From Chrysogorgia sp. JL179-B06 (taxonomy: Eukaryota; Cnidaria; Anthozoa; Scleralcyonacea; Chrysogorgiidae): a DNA stretch of 64,000 bases. The notes under the pieces are model-generated. The model saw only the letters and a list, made by a program, of their open reading frames with translations, ran no database searches and had not been told where the DNA came from. Position numbers and translations under genes: made by a program. Below are positions 46,307 through 54,921 of this stretch, in pieces. The first letter of the stretch is position 1. Each line of letters opens with the position of its first letter. The DNA lies in contig JAYKKM010000032.1 of assembly GCA_035772405.1 (NCBI GenBank), positions 1,828,501 to 1,892,500 of the forward strand, in the 5' to 3' direction.

Positions 46307-46322
46307 AGTGATCATCATGTTA

Positions 46323-46454
46323 TCACCAACCGTCTGGGATCTTGTCGGCTAGGAGGTCAAAAACTCTTTTCCACTCGTCTTCAAGAGTGAACTCAGGTTC
46401 TATAGGGAAGTAGTAGTTCACAAGTTCACTAGTTATGTAGATAACAGTGTTCAT
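46323..46454 (-). CDS. Small Polinton gene, 43 aa
   Basis: An uninterrupted ATG-to-TGA frame (MNTVIYITSELVNYYFPIEP then an acidic/tryptophan-containing tail ending DGW). It is preceded directly by TTAATAAATG, the element's promoter signal, and followed by a hairpin, exactly like the larger genes. It is too short for most gene callers. No family recognised. Confidence 0.55.
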   Translation of the reverse strand: MNTVIYITSELVNYYFPIEPEFTLEDEWKRVFDLLADKIPDGW

Positions 46455-46467
46455 TTATTAAAAAATA

Positions 46468-46491
46468 TTTCCAAACAGAAATGTTTGGAAA
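46468..46491 (-). terminator. 3'-end hairpin after the 165-aa gene at 47.0 kb
   Basis: TTTCCAAACA-GAAA-TGTTTGGAAA: a 10-bp stem, 21 bp downstream of the stop at 46,513. Confidence 0.6.
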
Positions 46492-46512
46492 CTATGACTC
46501 TAACTTAGAAGA

Positions 46513-47010
46513 CTACACGTTACGTTTGAGCTTTGTCTTCTTCTCCTCTTTAGGATCTAACACAACTAGCTCGTGAAGATACAACTGCAGATGTGCGAGC
46601 TCGTCTTTTATGAACACACTACACAAGTCAACGGCTGCATTCACTCTGTAGTTTTTCAGGCTGGTGACTTTGTTGAACTCTACTTCCTCGTCGTTCTCCT
46701 TGTAAGTTGAGAATGTGTCTGGATTAACTTTCACATACACTTTGTCGTCGTATAGTGGACTCTTAACTCCTTTGACCGCGATGTCCTGGTCAACGAGGCT
46801 CTTCAAACAGTCCTCTCTGACTTTCTTCAACGTCTCTTGTTGATCGTCGTTCAAACACAGTGTCACTGTGAACTTCTTCTTGTCGAATTTACTTTCTTGG
46901 ACACCGAATGTGAAGACGTCCTTAAACAGAATGGGATCCATTGTTACACTCATTGTCGCGTTGTTGTACTTTTCATATTTACACATGTACTTTCCAAACT
47001 CTATACTCAT
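46513..47010 (-). CDS. Possible single-stranded DNA-binding protein, 165 aa
   Basis: Intact frame starting MSIEFGKYMCKYEKYNNATM. Alternating beta-strand pattern, KSPLYDDKVYVKVNPDTFST (about 103-122) and YRVNAAVDLCSVFIKDELAH followed by LQLYLHELVVLD, resembling the end of OB-fold ssDNA-binding proteins of large DNA viruses and phages; C-terminus is basic. Family assignment is tentative. Its promoter box (CAATAAAG) is intact, but a mariner derivative is inserted at the TA just 9 bp upstream of the ATG, cutting off the rest of the upstream region. Confidence 0.5.
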   Translation of the reverse strand: MSIEFGKYMCKYEKYNNATMSVTMDPILFKDVFTFGVQESKFDKKKFTVTLCLNDDQQETLKKVREDCLKSLVDQDIAVKGVKSPLYDDKVYVKVNPDTFSTYKENDEEVEFNKVTSLKNYRVNAAVDLCSVFIKDELAHLQLYLHELVVLDPKEEKKTKLKRNV

Positions 47011-47021
47011 TCTTTATTGTA

Positions 47022-47833
47022 CCGGGTGACCCAAAAAAAAGTACTCCGGTTTGATTCATAATAACTTCTAAACGAGTGAAGCTATTAAACTGAAATAACT
47101 TTCATTAGATAGATGGAAGACTAACTTAGATTTTGAAATATGACAGTTGTATTTTACTTAAAAATTCACGGAGATATTAATGTTCAAACTCGGTAGCATA
47201 TTTCTGGATGTGTCTAAAATATGCAAAAAACGCCGTATCAAATTCTTAATGTTGGATGTCTCTGGGGAGTTGCATGTTATGTCTTATGGAGTTATGGTTT
47301 GATTGTGTTTCATTCTGAGTTTATTCTGAACATGAACAAATTTGGAATGTACCACATGATCAGCAACCGTAGAATTTAGAAGAGCTTCGCAGCATGCCGT
47401 AATCTAGAACAACGAATGATCAATGACTCCTTCGACGCAATAGTGTCACGGGCTAGGCAGTGCATTCGTGCTAGAGGACACGCGATTCCGAACGAATAAA
47501 TCTTGCTTGTATTTTGTAAATAATAATACTTCGTTTCATAATAAACAATTTGTCAAGTGTCATTTATTTACTGCTAATAGTGCGTGTTTCAGTTGAGCAA
47601 AGCTTGATTAATATTTGATACGGCGTTTTTTGCATATTTTAGACACATCCAGAAATATGCTACCGAGTTTGAACATTAATATCTCCGTGAATTTTTAAGT
47701 AAAATACAACTGTCATATTTCAAAATCTAAGTTAGTCTTCCATCTATCTAATGAAAGTTATTTCAGTTTAATAGCTTCACTCGTTTAGAAGTTATTATGA
47801 ATCAAACCGGAGTACTTTTTTTGGGTCACCCGG
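47022..47833. mobile_element. Tc1/mariner-derived element with long inverted ends
   Basis: Terminal inverted repeats of about 221 bp begin ccgggtgacccaaaaaaa and TA flanks both sides (47,020-47,021, 47,834-47,835). The centre keeps the last 38 codons of a transposase (see next entry), so it is an internally deleted copy. It sits in the promoter of the gene starting at 47,010. Confidence 0.85.
47383..47499 (+). pseudogene. Mariner/Tc1 transposase C-terminal remnant
   Basis: Plus frame reads CRNLEQRMINDSFDAIVSRA then RQCIRARGHAIPNE and stop. The pattern of a final helix with R..CI...G.H is that of the C-terminus of Tc1/mariner transposases. The catalytic DDE part is deleted. Confidence 0.55.
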
Positions 47834-47871
47834 TAGTATATTTTTCTTCTGTTTAAAAACAAATATCGATT

Positions 47872-48278
47872 TTAGGTAATGTAGTTATAAGTTTTGTACC
47901 CAACCCATCCCACACTCACATACATCACTCCCTCTGTTATCGACAGATAGTCTTGCATTTCTGGCGATGGTGTGTAGTAGTCGTGTAGTTCTGGTTTCTT
48001 CCTCTTGCGATACACTGCGTTTAGTAAGTCAAGAGCTGCGTTTGTCTCATTTATATTGTGGTTAGCGTCCGACAAAGCAAGTCGTAGTCTCGCAAGTTTG
48101 TCTCTATGTTTGACCTCTTCTTCGTTCCACTTTTCTTTTTCTCGCGCAAGTCTTTCTACTGCAAGATTATGGCGTTTCATTTCTTCGCCATATTTATTTC
48201 CGTCTAGACTTTGAATAGAAAACCAGCACCTGCAAACGCAAGCGCGTTAAATAGTCCTCCTGCCATCATGGTTGTCAT
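47872..48278 (-). pseudogene. Conserved coiled-coil Polinton protein, frameshifted
   Basis: A 24-codon frame starts at ATG 48,278 (box AAAATAAAG upstream) and encodes a hydrophobic, glycine/alanine-rich segment (AGGLFNALAFAGAGFLF), then stops at 48,204. In the next frame, open from about 48,230, a charged coiled coil follows (EEMKRHNLAVERLAREKEKW ... DANHNINETNAALDLLNAVY), ending in LHDYYTPSPEMQDYL and a hydrophobic end. I infer one gene (N-terminal membrane segment plus coiled coil) with a one-base frame change near 48,210-48,230. Function unknown. Confidence 0.6.
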
Positions 48279-48411
48279 CTCTTTATTTTACGACAAAAAA
48301 TTACAGAGTTAGAGGATTACGCAAAGTTTCGCGTAAAGAAAATAAGTACTCTGGAGTTTGAGAATGGGCGGTTAAAAAGTCAACAAGGTAGTGCGTTCGC
48401 TAAGAAGAAGT

Positions 48412-48735
48412 AACTTTTGACTAGAATTTAGCCATGTGTGACTAGAATTACACATATGTGTGACTAGGTTTTGACTAGAATTTAGCATATGTGTGACATA
48501 TGTGTGACTAGGTTTTGACTAGAATTTAGCATATGTGTGACATATGTGTGACTAGGTTTTGACTAGAATTTAGCATATGTGTGACATATGTGTGACTAGG
48601 TTTTGACTATAATTTAGCATATGTGTGACATATGTGTGACTAGGTTTTGACTAGAATTTAGCATATGTGTCACTAGGTTTTGACTAGATTTTAACTAGAA
48701 GTGACTAGATCTAACTAGAAGTAACTAGAACTAGA
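48412..48735. repeat. 44-bp tandem repeat between divergent gene blocks
   Basis: About five and a half copies of a 44-bp unit (gactaggttttgactagaat then ttagcatatgtgtgacatatgtgt). Each unit has two catatg/atgtgtgac words and two tgactag words. It lies exactly between the leftward (48,278) and rightward (48,763) gene blocks, so it may be a shared regulatory region or replication-related site. Confidence 0.9.
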
Positions 48736-48762
48736 GAAATTAACTACTGTACATAGATAAAG

Positions 48763-49113
48763 ATGGAAACCATAACAAATAACAATCCAGTGAAGATAAA
48801 AGATCCACGACGAGTAGCCTCAGGGAAAAGACTCGCTGAAATTAGTAAAGAGGCGAAAGAGAGAAAAGCTCGTGAGAGATTTGTGGAGGGAGAACAATGT
48901 GAACGTGATGAACAAAGCGGTTTTAGCTTTGGGTACGTTATCGGAACGATTGGCGCTATTACAGGTGTTGGAGCGTTATACTTCGCGTATAAACAAGACA
49001 AGTCTCAAGACAAGTCCTCAACTCCACCATCTACACAACCATCGTCGACATCACCTACACCTACCATGTCCACGACCTCTACCTCAAACCCTGCCATCGA
49101 GGCTTTTGACTAA
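48763..49113 (+). CDS. Single-pass membrane protein with basic N-terminus, 116 aa
   Basis: Intact frame. Residues 10-40 are strongly basic (KDPRRVASGKRLAEISKEAK then ERKARER). One transmembrane segment at about 54-76 (FSFGYVIGTIGAITGVGALY). The C-terminal 35 residues are Ser/Thr/Pro-rich, as in a glycosylated or flexible tail. Small membrane proteins of this layout recur in Polintons, and a virion or membrane role is inferred. The upstream box (acatagataaag) is a poor match. Confidence 0.7.
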   Translation: METITNNNPVKIKDPRRVASGKRLAEISKEAKERKARERFVEGEQCERDEQSGFSFGYVIGTIGAITGVGALYFAYKQDKSQDKSSTPPSTQPSSTSPTPTMSTTSTSNPAIEAFD

Positions 49114-49143
49114 GTTTAGGTAAACCAAACAAAAAAAAAACAC

Positions 49144-49152
49144 TATAATAAA
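49144..49152 (+). promoter_or_regulatory. TATAATAAA box, gene at 49,156
   Basis: TATAATAAA three bases before ATG 49,156. Confidence 0.65.
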
Positions 49153-49155
49153 AGA

Positions 49156-49377
49156 ATGACAGATCGTAAAGTAATTATGAACGTGTACGACACTTTACTT
49201 TACATCGCTGCTGGAGTTGGTATTAGTATGGCGTCAAAGAAAGTTTTTGGAGAGTCTCTAGGTACGCCAAGTAGTCTCGTTGGAACGTTGAAACTCGTGG
49301 CTGCAGTGAGTGCTGGAACAGTCGCTGTAAAATATGCACAACAGAAGAAACTAATCCCAGACGACCCTTTCAAGTGA
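49156..49377 (+). CDS. Small two-pass membrane protein, 73 aa
   Basis: Hydrophobic segments at about 10-28 (YDTLLYIAAGVGISMA) and 41-61 (LVGTLKLVAAVSAGTVAVKY), ending in a polar PDDPFK tail. The promoter box lies upstream and a strong hairpin follows the stop. Conserved small protein in this class of elements as far as I recall; function unknown. Confidence 0.65.
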   Translation: MTDRKVIMNVYDTLLYIAAGVGISMASKKVFGESLGTPSSLVGTLKLVAAVSAGTVAVKYAQQKKLIPDDPFK

Positions 49378-49393
49378 ACTATAAACTTATAAT

Positions 49394-49421
49394 ATTTTCT
49401 TATACTTTTGTATAAGAAAAT
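49394..49421. terminator. 3'-end hairpin between convergent genes
   Basis: ATTTTCTTATAC-TTTT-GTATAAGAAAAT: a perfect 12-bp stem, 16 bp after the stop at 49,377 and 11 bp past the stop of the minus-strand relic at 49,433. It could serve both strands. Confidence 0.7.
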
Positions 49422-49432
49422 TTTTGGGATCG

Positions 49433-49593
49433 CTAGACTTCGAACATCTTGTTGTACTTTCTCGTCATATTCTCGATCGTCAACCCAAGATGGGTGATGT
49501 AGTCATCAATGACTCTGACGTCAGATAAGAACGCTACTTTACTTCACCTATTTCTTCGCAAATATGGTTAAATAAGATAATAGATTGTTTCAT
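49433..49593 (-). pseudogene. Small gene overlapping the preceding stop (ATGA), frameshifted
   Basis: ATG at 49,593 overlaps the TGA of the upstream gene as ATGA, a translational-coupling-like arrangement. The first frame runs 19 codons (MKQSIILFNHICEEIGEVK) to a TAG at 49,534. The next frame is open from there to 49,433 and ends NMTRKYNKMFEV. A single-base change probably separates two halves of one protein of about 54 residues. No family. Confidence 0.4.
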
Positions 49594-50504
49594 TGTATGT
49601 TATACTCTAACATCATCTCTTTACCTATTGTGTCGATGACACTCGACTCCAAGAATCCACTCACAACTCTCAGACCATACATCTCACCTGATATACCTGT
49701 TGTACTATCGAAACTCTCTAGACGTTCGTTAAAGAATATCGAAGAGAACGGAGCACCAATGTTTTTCCAATTCGCGTTGAAGTACGAGTCAGACGACTTT
49801 ATGTTATTCACACGTACATGACTACCTTTCATCATCCAGTGACAGGATATTAAATGTTTATTAGTTCTTATAACACCACTTGGTATTGTACAATTATATT
49901 CTTGTACAGGCCATCCACCACCGTATGATAGTTGGTCGTTTGATCCTGTTTTGTAACCTATAAATTTATCGTAAGAACCATTATCATTACCAACAATGTA
50001 TCCGTAACTATCTACTGACGGAGCAGTTAATAACTTGAAAACCACAAATATAGAAACATTAACGCGAGTTAATTGTGGACAATCAAAAACCATTCTATTA
50101 GAACTCAAATTTTTTACAAAGTCGGTGCCGACATCTACAGTAGGACTTTTACGATATACGTTTTGATGAAGACGAGATTTCCCGTCTTCTATTCTCTCCA
50201 CTTTGTTACTACTTCCAGCGTGTTGGTAAATAACCTTTGCGTCTTTAACGTTAACGTTGAAGATAGTCTTGTAAGGTAGTGGTCAGTGGCGAAGCTGGCC
50301 ATAGCAACTGGTCATGCTATGCTAATTTATAAGCATCTGCATATTTTGAAAACAATACATTTCTAAAGGACTGAATAGGTAAAACAATTTTAAAATTTGC
50401 ATAGCATGACCAGTTGCTATGACCAGCTTCGCCACTGGTAGTGGTGTCTTTTGTGTTGGTGTTGTTACCTTTTTTGATTGACTATATCCAAGATGTAAAC
50501 TCAT
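49590..50504 (-). pseudogene. Jelly-roll (LamG/lectin-like) protein gene interrupted by a hAT MITE
   Basis: Begins at ATG 50,504 (box ATATAAATAA immediately before), runs about 22 codons, is interrupted by the MITE at 50,284-50,437, and then continues to TGA 49,590. The downstream 230 codons alternate beta strands (VNVSIFVVFKLLTA, GYIVGNDNGSYDKFIGYKTG, GLRVVSGFLESS), the signature of a concanavalin/LamG-like sandwich. MITE plus duplication is 162 bp, a multiple of three, but brings in stop codons. A virion surface or carbohydrate-binding role is plausible, not shown. Confidence 0.6.
50284..50437. mobile_element. hAT-type MITE, 154 bp
   Basis: Ends CAGTGGCGAAGC and reverse complement GCTTCGCCACTG, inverted repeats of about 39 bp. 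Perfect 8-bp target duplication gtagtggt (50,276-50,283 and 50,438-50,445). Both length and terminal CAGTGGCG are typical of hAT MITEs. Confidence 0.93.
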
Positions 50505-50508
50505 TTAT

Positions 50509-51882
50509 TTATATCACAAACTTACTCACTATTACTCCTACCACTAACGCTACAAATGGTAACAAACTGGATGATGGTGATGGTGATGGTGTAGACGAGA
50601 CTGTTTCCTCTTTTTTGTTTTCAATATCACCTAGTGTTTCCAAATGTTCTCCACCATTAGAGTGAGTTTTCACGTTTTTACTCACACTTTTAAAGTTAAG
50701 TTCACTATTGAATCCAAATACCATATTCGTCTCTGACGACTCTCTTAGTAGATTGTTGTAACCTGGGATAGGAGTTTTTAGTAGCACCATACTTCGTGGA
50801 ATGAGCCATGTATTAGGTGTCACCGCCATGTCTAGTTTTACGTTCGTGTCTTTGATCGCCCTATTCATCAAATTAATCCATGTACTTGGTGAATATTGTA
50901 CCACTGCGTCTTCTACGATATTTCTAAAAACTTGTTGTACTTCACGTGCACTAGCGCGACCACCTACAATACTTTGTTTACTCTTCGCTTGCGCTCCTAA
51001 CAATGCGTAGACGTATACCTCTATTGACTGATTTAGAAGTTCTTGTCCCAACTCTGTGATTCCATTGCTCACTCTTGAACAATAGCGTTTGTAATCCCCT
51101 TGAACATCTCTAATAATAGTCACCCAATTACCACCAAGAGGGAGATGACTTTTTAACACTCTCCAATCTGGAATGTACAATCTCAAAACGTCTGCAATGT
51201 CAGTCCCACTTTTGTCAAGACGAAACATAATCCTTCTCATTGTAAAGTAAACGTGGAATTTCATGAGACTCGTTATTTGTTTTGGAATGTCAGGACTAGG
51301 TGTTAGGTTTTGTAAAGACACTCCTGACTTGTACGTGGCAATGTACATGGCACTAATGGCTTGGTAGTAACTTTTTGATAAAGTCCACACTGTACTGATC
51401 ATACTCCCGTCAGGTCCATCCTGATAGTACTTTTTCGTGTCTATCACTATCTTGGGTAGGTTAGAGCTAAAGTAATTCTTATCGTCAACGTACACATAAA
51501 AGTCGTTGACTTGATAGTTGAACACGTACGGAGGAAATATCACATCCGACGTCCCAGCTCTCTCTGTCAACAACAGTTTTTGTACTGTACCACCACTACT
51601 CCATATTCTTGGGAAAGGGGTGTTGTTGTGTAACCATTTCCACATACTTTGATCTTTCTTGAATGTGGTACTAGTGATATCAGTCGAGATTATGTCAGTA
51701 TTTCGAAAGTAAATATCTACTCTTGTCACGTCACCTTGTTGTGTTTGAACTGGATCAAATTCAAACTTACTTAGCGTTGCATGAGGATACTTTTTCAAAA
51801 GATCTAGCTTAGCCTTTTGAATTGAAATCTTAGAATTCTTAATCGCCTTATCATAGTTCTCACCATAGTATGCTCGTATCAT
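50509..51882 (-). CDS. Conserved Polinton protein with C-terminal membrane anchor, 457 aa
   Basis: The likely start is the ATG at 51,882 (MIRAYYGENYDKAIKNSKIS), because AATAAATAAA directly precedes it; an upstream in-frame ATG at 51,918 would overlap the divergent gene. Middle part mixed alpha/beta with no known motif; C-terminus Ser/Pro-rich then LLPFVALVVGVIVSKFVI, a transmembrane anchor. Divergent from the penton-like gene, 20 bp apart, so likely co-expressed with virion genes. A structural role is inferred. Confidence 0.65.
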   Translation of the reverse strand: MIRAYYGENYDKAIKNSKISIQKAKLDLLKKYPHATLSKFEFDPVQTQQGDVTRVDIYFRNTDIISTDITSTTFKKDQSMWKWLHNNTPFPRIWSSGGTVQKLLLTERAGTSDVIFPPYVFNYQVNDFYVYVDDKNYFSSNLPKIVIDTKKYYQDGPDGSMISTVWTLSKSYYQAISAMYIATYKSGVSLQNLTPSPDIPKQITSLMKFHVYFTMRRIMFRLDKSGTDIADVLRLYIPDWRVLKSHLPLGGNWVTIIRDVQGDYKRYCSRVSNGITELGQELLNQSIEVYVYALLGAQAKSKQSIVGGRASAREVQQVFRNIVEDAVVQYSPSTWINLMNRAIKDTNVKLDMAVTPNTWLIPRSMVLLKTPIPGYNNLLRESSETNMVFGFNSELNFKSVSKNVKTHSNGGEHLETLGDIENKKEETVSSTPSPSPSSSLLPFVALVVGVIVSKFVI

Positions 51883-51902
51883 TTTATTTATTACATAAAT
51901 AA
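51883..51902. promoter_or_regulatory. 20-bp bidirectional promoter
   Basis: The whole gap between divergent ATGs is tttatttattacataaataa. It reads AATAAATAAA towards the minus gene and CATAAATAA towards the plus gene, so one near-palindromic AT-rich segment holds both boxes. Confidence 0.6.
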
Positions 51903-52583
51903 ATGAAGAAACTATCAATCTTTATCGAGAATAGTAGGAAAACAATCACGTTGGACAAGAGTTTGATACTCCCAAAGAATTCAACTCTGGTTGTAAAGTC
52001 GGCGAGTGTGTTTTGGGACTATAAGAATGTAATCAAAGATTACAACGATTTTATTCAGTACAACTCAAAAAAACACACGATACCTGAAGGTTACTGGTCT
52101 TTTGAGAGTCTTGTGACATACTTCTCAGACGACAAAGACATTGGGATAACGATTTCACATAACTTACATGATCATACATGCACGTTAAAGACACTTCGCC
52201 CTACTAAGTTGTACAAGTTTGGAGAGTTACTTGGTTTCCCAACGAACACCACAATGGGAGCAGTAAAGGTGGTTAGTCCTAACAGGATAGACATCAACAG
52301 AGGTTTAAGGTTTGTAGAGATTCATTGTGATACTCTTGTAGATGAGACAATAGACACATTAGGTAAACAAAGTAGTGTTATTGCAGTTCTTCCTATCACA
52401 TCAGAGTATACACTAAGTGGTAGTGTATTACATTTTCCAACGGTCGAGTCTAGTGTTCCTACTCGTAGTGGTACATACAATAACTTGTCTTTTCATACAA
52501 AAACAAATGTGAGTGGTATAGACGAGGTAGGGAGTGTTTTGATCGACATTAACATCCTTTTCAATAAAAAGGATGGACAGTGA
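51903..52583 (+). CDS. Penton-like (minor capsid) protein, 226 aa
   Basis: Intact frame. The beta-rich sequence with LRFVEIHCDTLVDETIDTLG (about 136-155), SSVIAVLPITSEYTLSGSVL, NNLSFHTKTN and a final VGSVLIDINILF follows the pattern of the single-jelly-roll penton/minor capsid proteins described for Polintons. Length 226 fits. The gene overlaps the integrase start by 11 bp. Identification is by pattern, not by a search. Confidence 0.7.
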   Translation: MKKLSIFIENSRKTITLDKSLILPKNSTLVVKSASVFWDYKNVIKDYNDFIQYNSKKHTIPEGYWSFESLVTYFSDDKDIGITISHNLHDHTCTLKTLRPTKLYKFGELLGFPTNTTMGAVKVVSPNRIDINRGLRFVEIHCDTLVDETIDTLGKQSSVIAVLPITSEYTLSGSVLHFPTVESSVPTRSGTYNNLSFHTKTNVSGIDEVGSVLIDINILFNKKDGQ

Positions 52584-53682
52584 TATTGTAACAGAACAGG
52601 GTCTTAGAGACTTGTACTACGACCCTACGACTGCATGGTTATCAAAGCATGGAGAGATTATATCAAAAAGCACTAGAGGAAGGTCTGAATGTAAGTAGAA
52701 GATCTGTGAAAGAATGGTTCAAAACTCAGGACATCTACACACGATACAAGTCTGTAGTGAAACGTCACAAGTTTCGAAAAACGTGGGTCTCATACCTTGG
52801 AGAACAAATTCAACTAGATCTCGTCGATATGGGAAAGTACAAAAACAAGAACAAAGGATACTATTGGATACTCACATGCGTTGAGATTCTTAGTCGCCAC
52901 GCTTTCTCTATTCCTGTGTATCGTAAAGACACAAAGAACATGACAAACGCTGTAGGTGAGTTACTACAACAATTCCACGAAAGATTTAAGATGTATCCAA
53001 AATTTGCCCAATTCGACGATGGACTAGAATTTTACAACGTAGGTGTTAAAGACTTGTTGAAAAAACATGACATACACCTGTAGAGTACTTCTCTACAAAC
53101 TCTGACAAGAAAGCAGCTGTGGTTGAGAGATTTAACAGAACTCTAAAGACAAGTATGTGGAAATATTTCTACAGCAAGGGAACTTACGAGTGGATAGACA
53201 TTCTGGATGATCTTGTGAAAAACTACAACAACACTAAGCATAGTAGTACTCTCATGAAACCAGTAGACGTGACAAAGGACACTGAGAGTCAGGTGTGGAC
53301 AACGCTTTTTGGTCAAGACTTAGGTGAGTTTCCACTACCGATGTACAAACTTGGACAAAAGGTGAGAATAGGTAAGTACAAAAGTACGTTCACCAAAGGG
53401 TACGAAGCAAATTTCACAGAGGAAATCTTCTTTGTGAGTAAGGTTGTTCGTGGAGATCCATATGTTTACGTTCTTAGTGACGAAAGTTGGGAGGACGTCA
53501 TTGGAAAGTTTTATGAGGAAGAGATGTCTGCCGTAGAAAAGACAGAAGACGCTACGTATCGTGTGGAGAAAATTCTAAAGAGACGTGTGGTGAACAAGAA
53601 AAAGATGGTTTTAGTCAAGTGGGCTGGTTATGATGACAAACATAACTCTTGGATTCCAGAGAGTGATGTGAAAAGTCTATAA
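52573..53682 (+). pseudogene. Retroviral-type integrase with chromodomain, two frame breaks
   Basis: ATG 52,573 follows CAATAAAAAGG inside the penton gene end. The first frame (MDSDIVTEQGLRDLYYDPTT) shifts near 52,632. The core lies at 52,649-53,083: IQLDLVDMGKYKNKNKGYYW (first Asp) and FAQFDDGLEFYN (second Asp). A second shift near 53,080 precedes DKKAAVVERFNRTLKTSMWK (catalytic Glu, 53,110-53,160). The C-terminal chromodomain YRVEKILKRRVV and MVLVKWAGYDDKHNSWIPES lies at 53,555-53,670. Catalytic residues are all present. It would insert the element and could target histone-marked chromatin. Inactive as sequenced. Confidence 0.92.
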
Positions 53683-53687
53683 ATAAA
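53678..53687 (+). promoter_or_regulatory. TATAAATAAA box, gene at 53,688
   Basis: Immediately before ATG 53,688, overlapping the integrase stop codon region (tctataaataaaatgg). Confidence 0.65.
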
Positions 53688-54866
53688 ATGGAAGGTGGTG
53701 AAGATGTTTTTGAGATGAAAGAAGTGTTTCCAGAATACGATAATCTAGACAACGAAGAACTCGACACAACTCTTAACGATCTTAACCAAAGATTGCTAGT
53801 CAACGAGGATCCATTACTCACCGAGAGGATCACATATATCAACCGTCTTCTTTTAGCCGAAACAAGTTTTGGTGGTGACATAGCAACAGGGGGTGACTCA
53901 CGTGTAGTGAACGATGTGTTTGCACAAGTAGACAAGTACGTTCAAGACTCTCGCGAGGGACAAAAACTTAATCCTTACTCAGAGAGTGTGTTAGAACTTA
54001 GAAGTAGAACTAGTGTAAAAGACGGTAAAGTGTATTTCAAAGAAAGACTAAGGAATGGTAGGTTCTCACCTAGAGAAAGAATAGTGCTCAGCAACGTAAA
54101 CGACTCTTACGTGAAAAACTCGGCGAAAAGAAACTCAAACGCTGTGCTACAATTCGATTCACTCATTAATAGTGCAGTAAGTGAGACAAACACATCCGCT
54201 AACCTACCAATGATTCCTGTCGTAGACCAGGTTACAGGTACTAGTACCAGACGACGTTCTTGATAGACTTAGTGTAGAGGATCAGCGTGTGGTTAATGGT
54301 GTGTTAAACCCGTCGAACACGATCTTACCAGAGAGTAGAGTTGGCGACCGAGGAGCAGTCCAACTTATGATCAACGAGTTTAGAGAAAGAAGTAACAACA
54401 ATCTTGAGCGAGCAAAAGAGAGTGACCTAGCCACTGCAAGAGAACTTTTTCAAAAGTCATTTGACGAAGACGTGGTAGCAGACGCCTTTGAACGACAGAG
54501 AGTCATAGAAGAGACACGTGGTGAGCAGGAAAAAGACGTGACACGACTAGAAAAAGTGAAAGAATGGTTCAAAGAGAACTGGGTATAGGTGTCTCTGCAC
54601 TAGGTATCGCTGTCGCAGGTCTAGTCACAACTATCATTGTTGGAGCAAGGACTGTAATTACAAAAGGAGCGAACGCAACACTATCATTTGCAAAAGCAGT
54701 GAAAAACATAGTGTCAAAACTAGGACCATGGGCAGCGAGTCTCGCAAACCTTATGTACACCATACTCAAAGCAGGTGCTCAGGGGTTATCTTTCTTAGCT
54801 AAAAATCTTTGGCTTGTCGTTGTAGGGTTAGTGTGGTTACTAGTAGAAATGCGAAGAAAAAAGTAG
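53688..54866 (+). pseudogene. Polinton tail/membrane protein, probably one gene with two frameshifts
   Basis: Three successive open frames: 53,688-54,263 (191 codons, acidic then KERLRNGRFSPRERIVLSNV), about 54,250-54,588 (RGAVQLMINEFRERSNNNLE coiled coil to KEWFKENW) and 54,564-54,866 (two hydrophobic segments: VSALGIAVAGLVTTIIVGAR and LAKNLWLVVVGLVWLLVEM). The frames overlap or abut with no promoter box between them, and a hairpin follows only the last, so I infer one protein of about 390 residues with a coiled coil and a membrane C-terminus. Function unknown; frame breaks are near 54,250 and 54,580. Confidence 0.55.
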
Positions 54867-54878
54867 TAGGTTAACGAA

Positions 54879-54905
54879 TTTTTGTATTTTTGAGAAATAC
54901 AAAAA
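54879..54905 (+). terminator. 3'-end hairpin after 54,866
   Basis: TTTTTGTATTT-TTGAG-AAATACAAAAA: an 11-bp stem, 13 bp after the stop. Confidence 0.65.
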
Positions 54906-54914
54906 AAAAACACC

Positions 54915-54921
54915 CTAATAA
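54915..54921 (+). promoter_or_regulatory. CTAATAAATG start signal, major capsid gene
   Basis: CTAATAA directly fused to ATG 54,922, giving TAAATG, which resembles poxvirus-type late promoters. Confidence 0.65.

Noticed and set aside
48412..48735. 44-bp repeats as a CRISPR or iteron plasmid origin
   Set aside because: Repeats are contiguous without spacers and lie inside a Polinton; only a regulatory or element-specific origin role remains possible.
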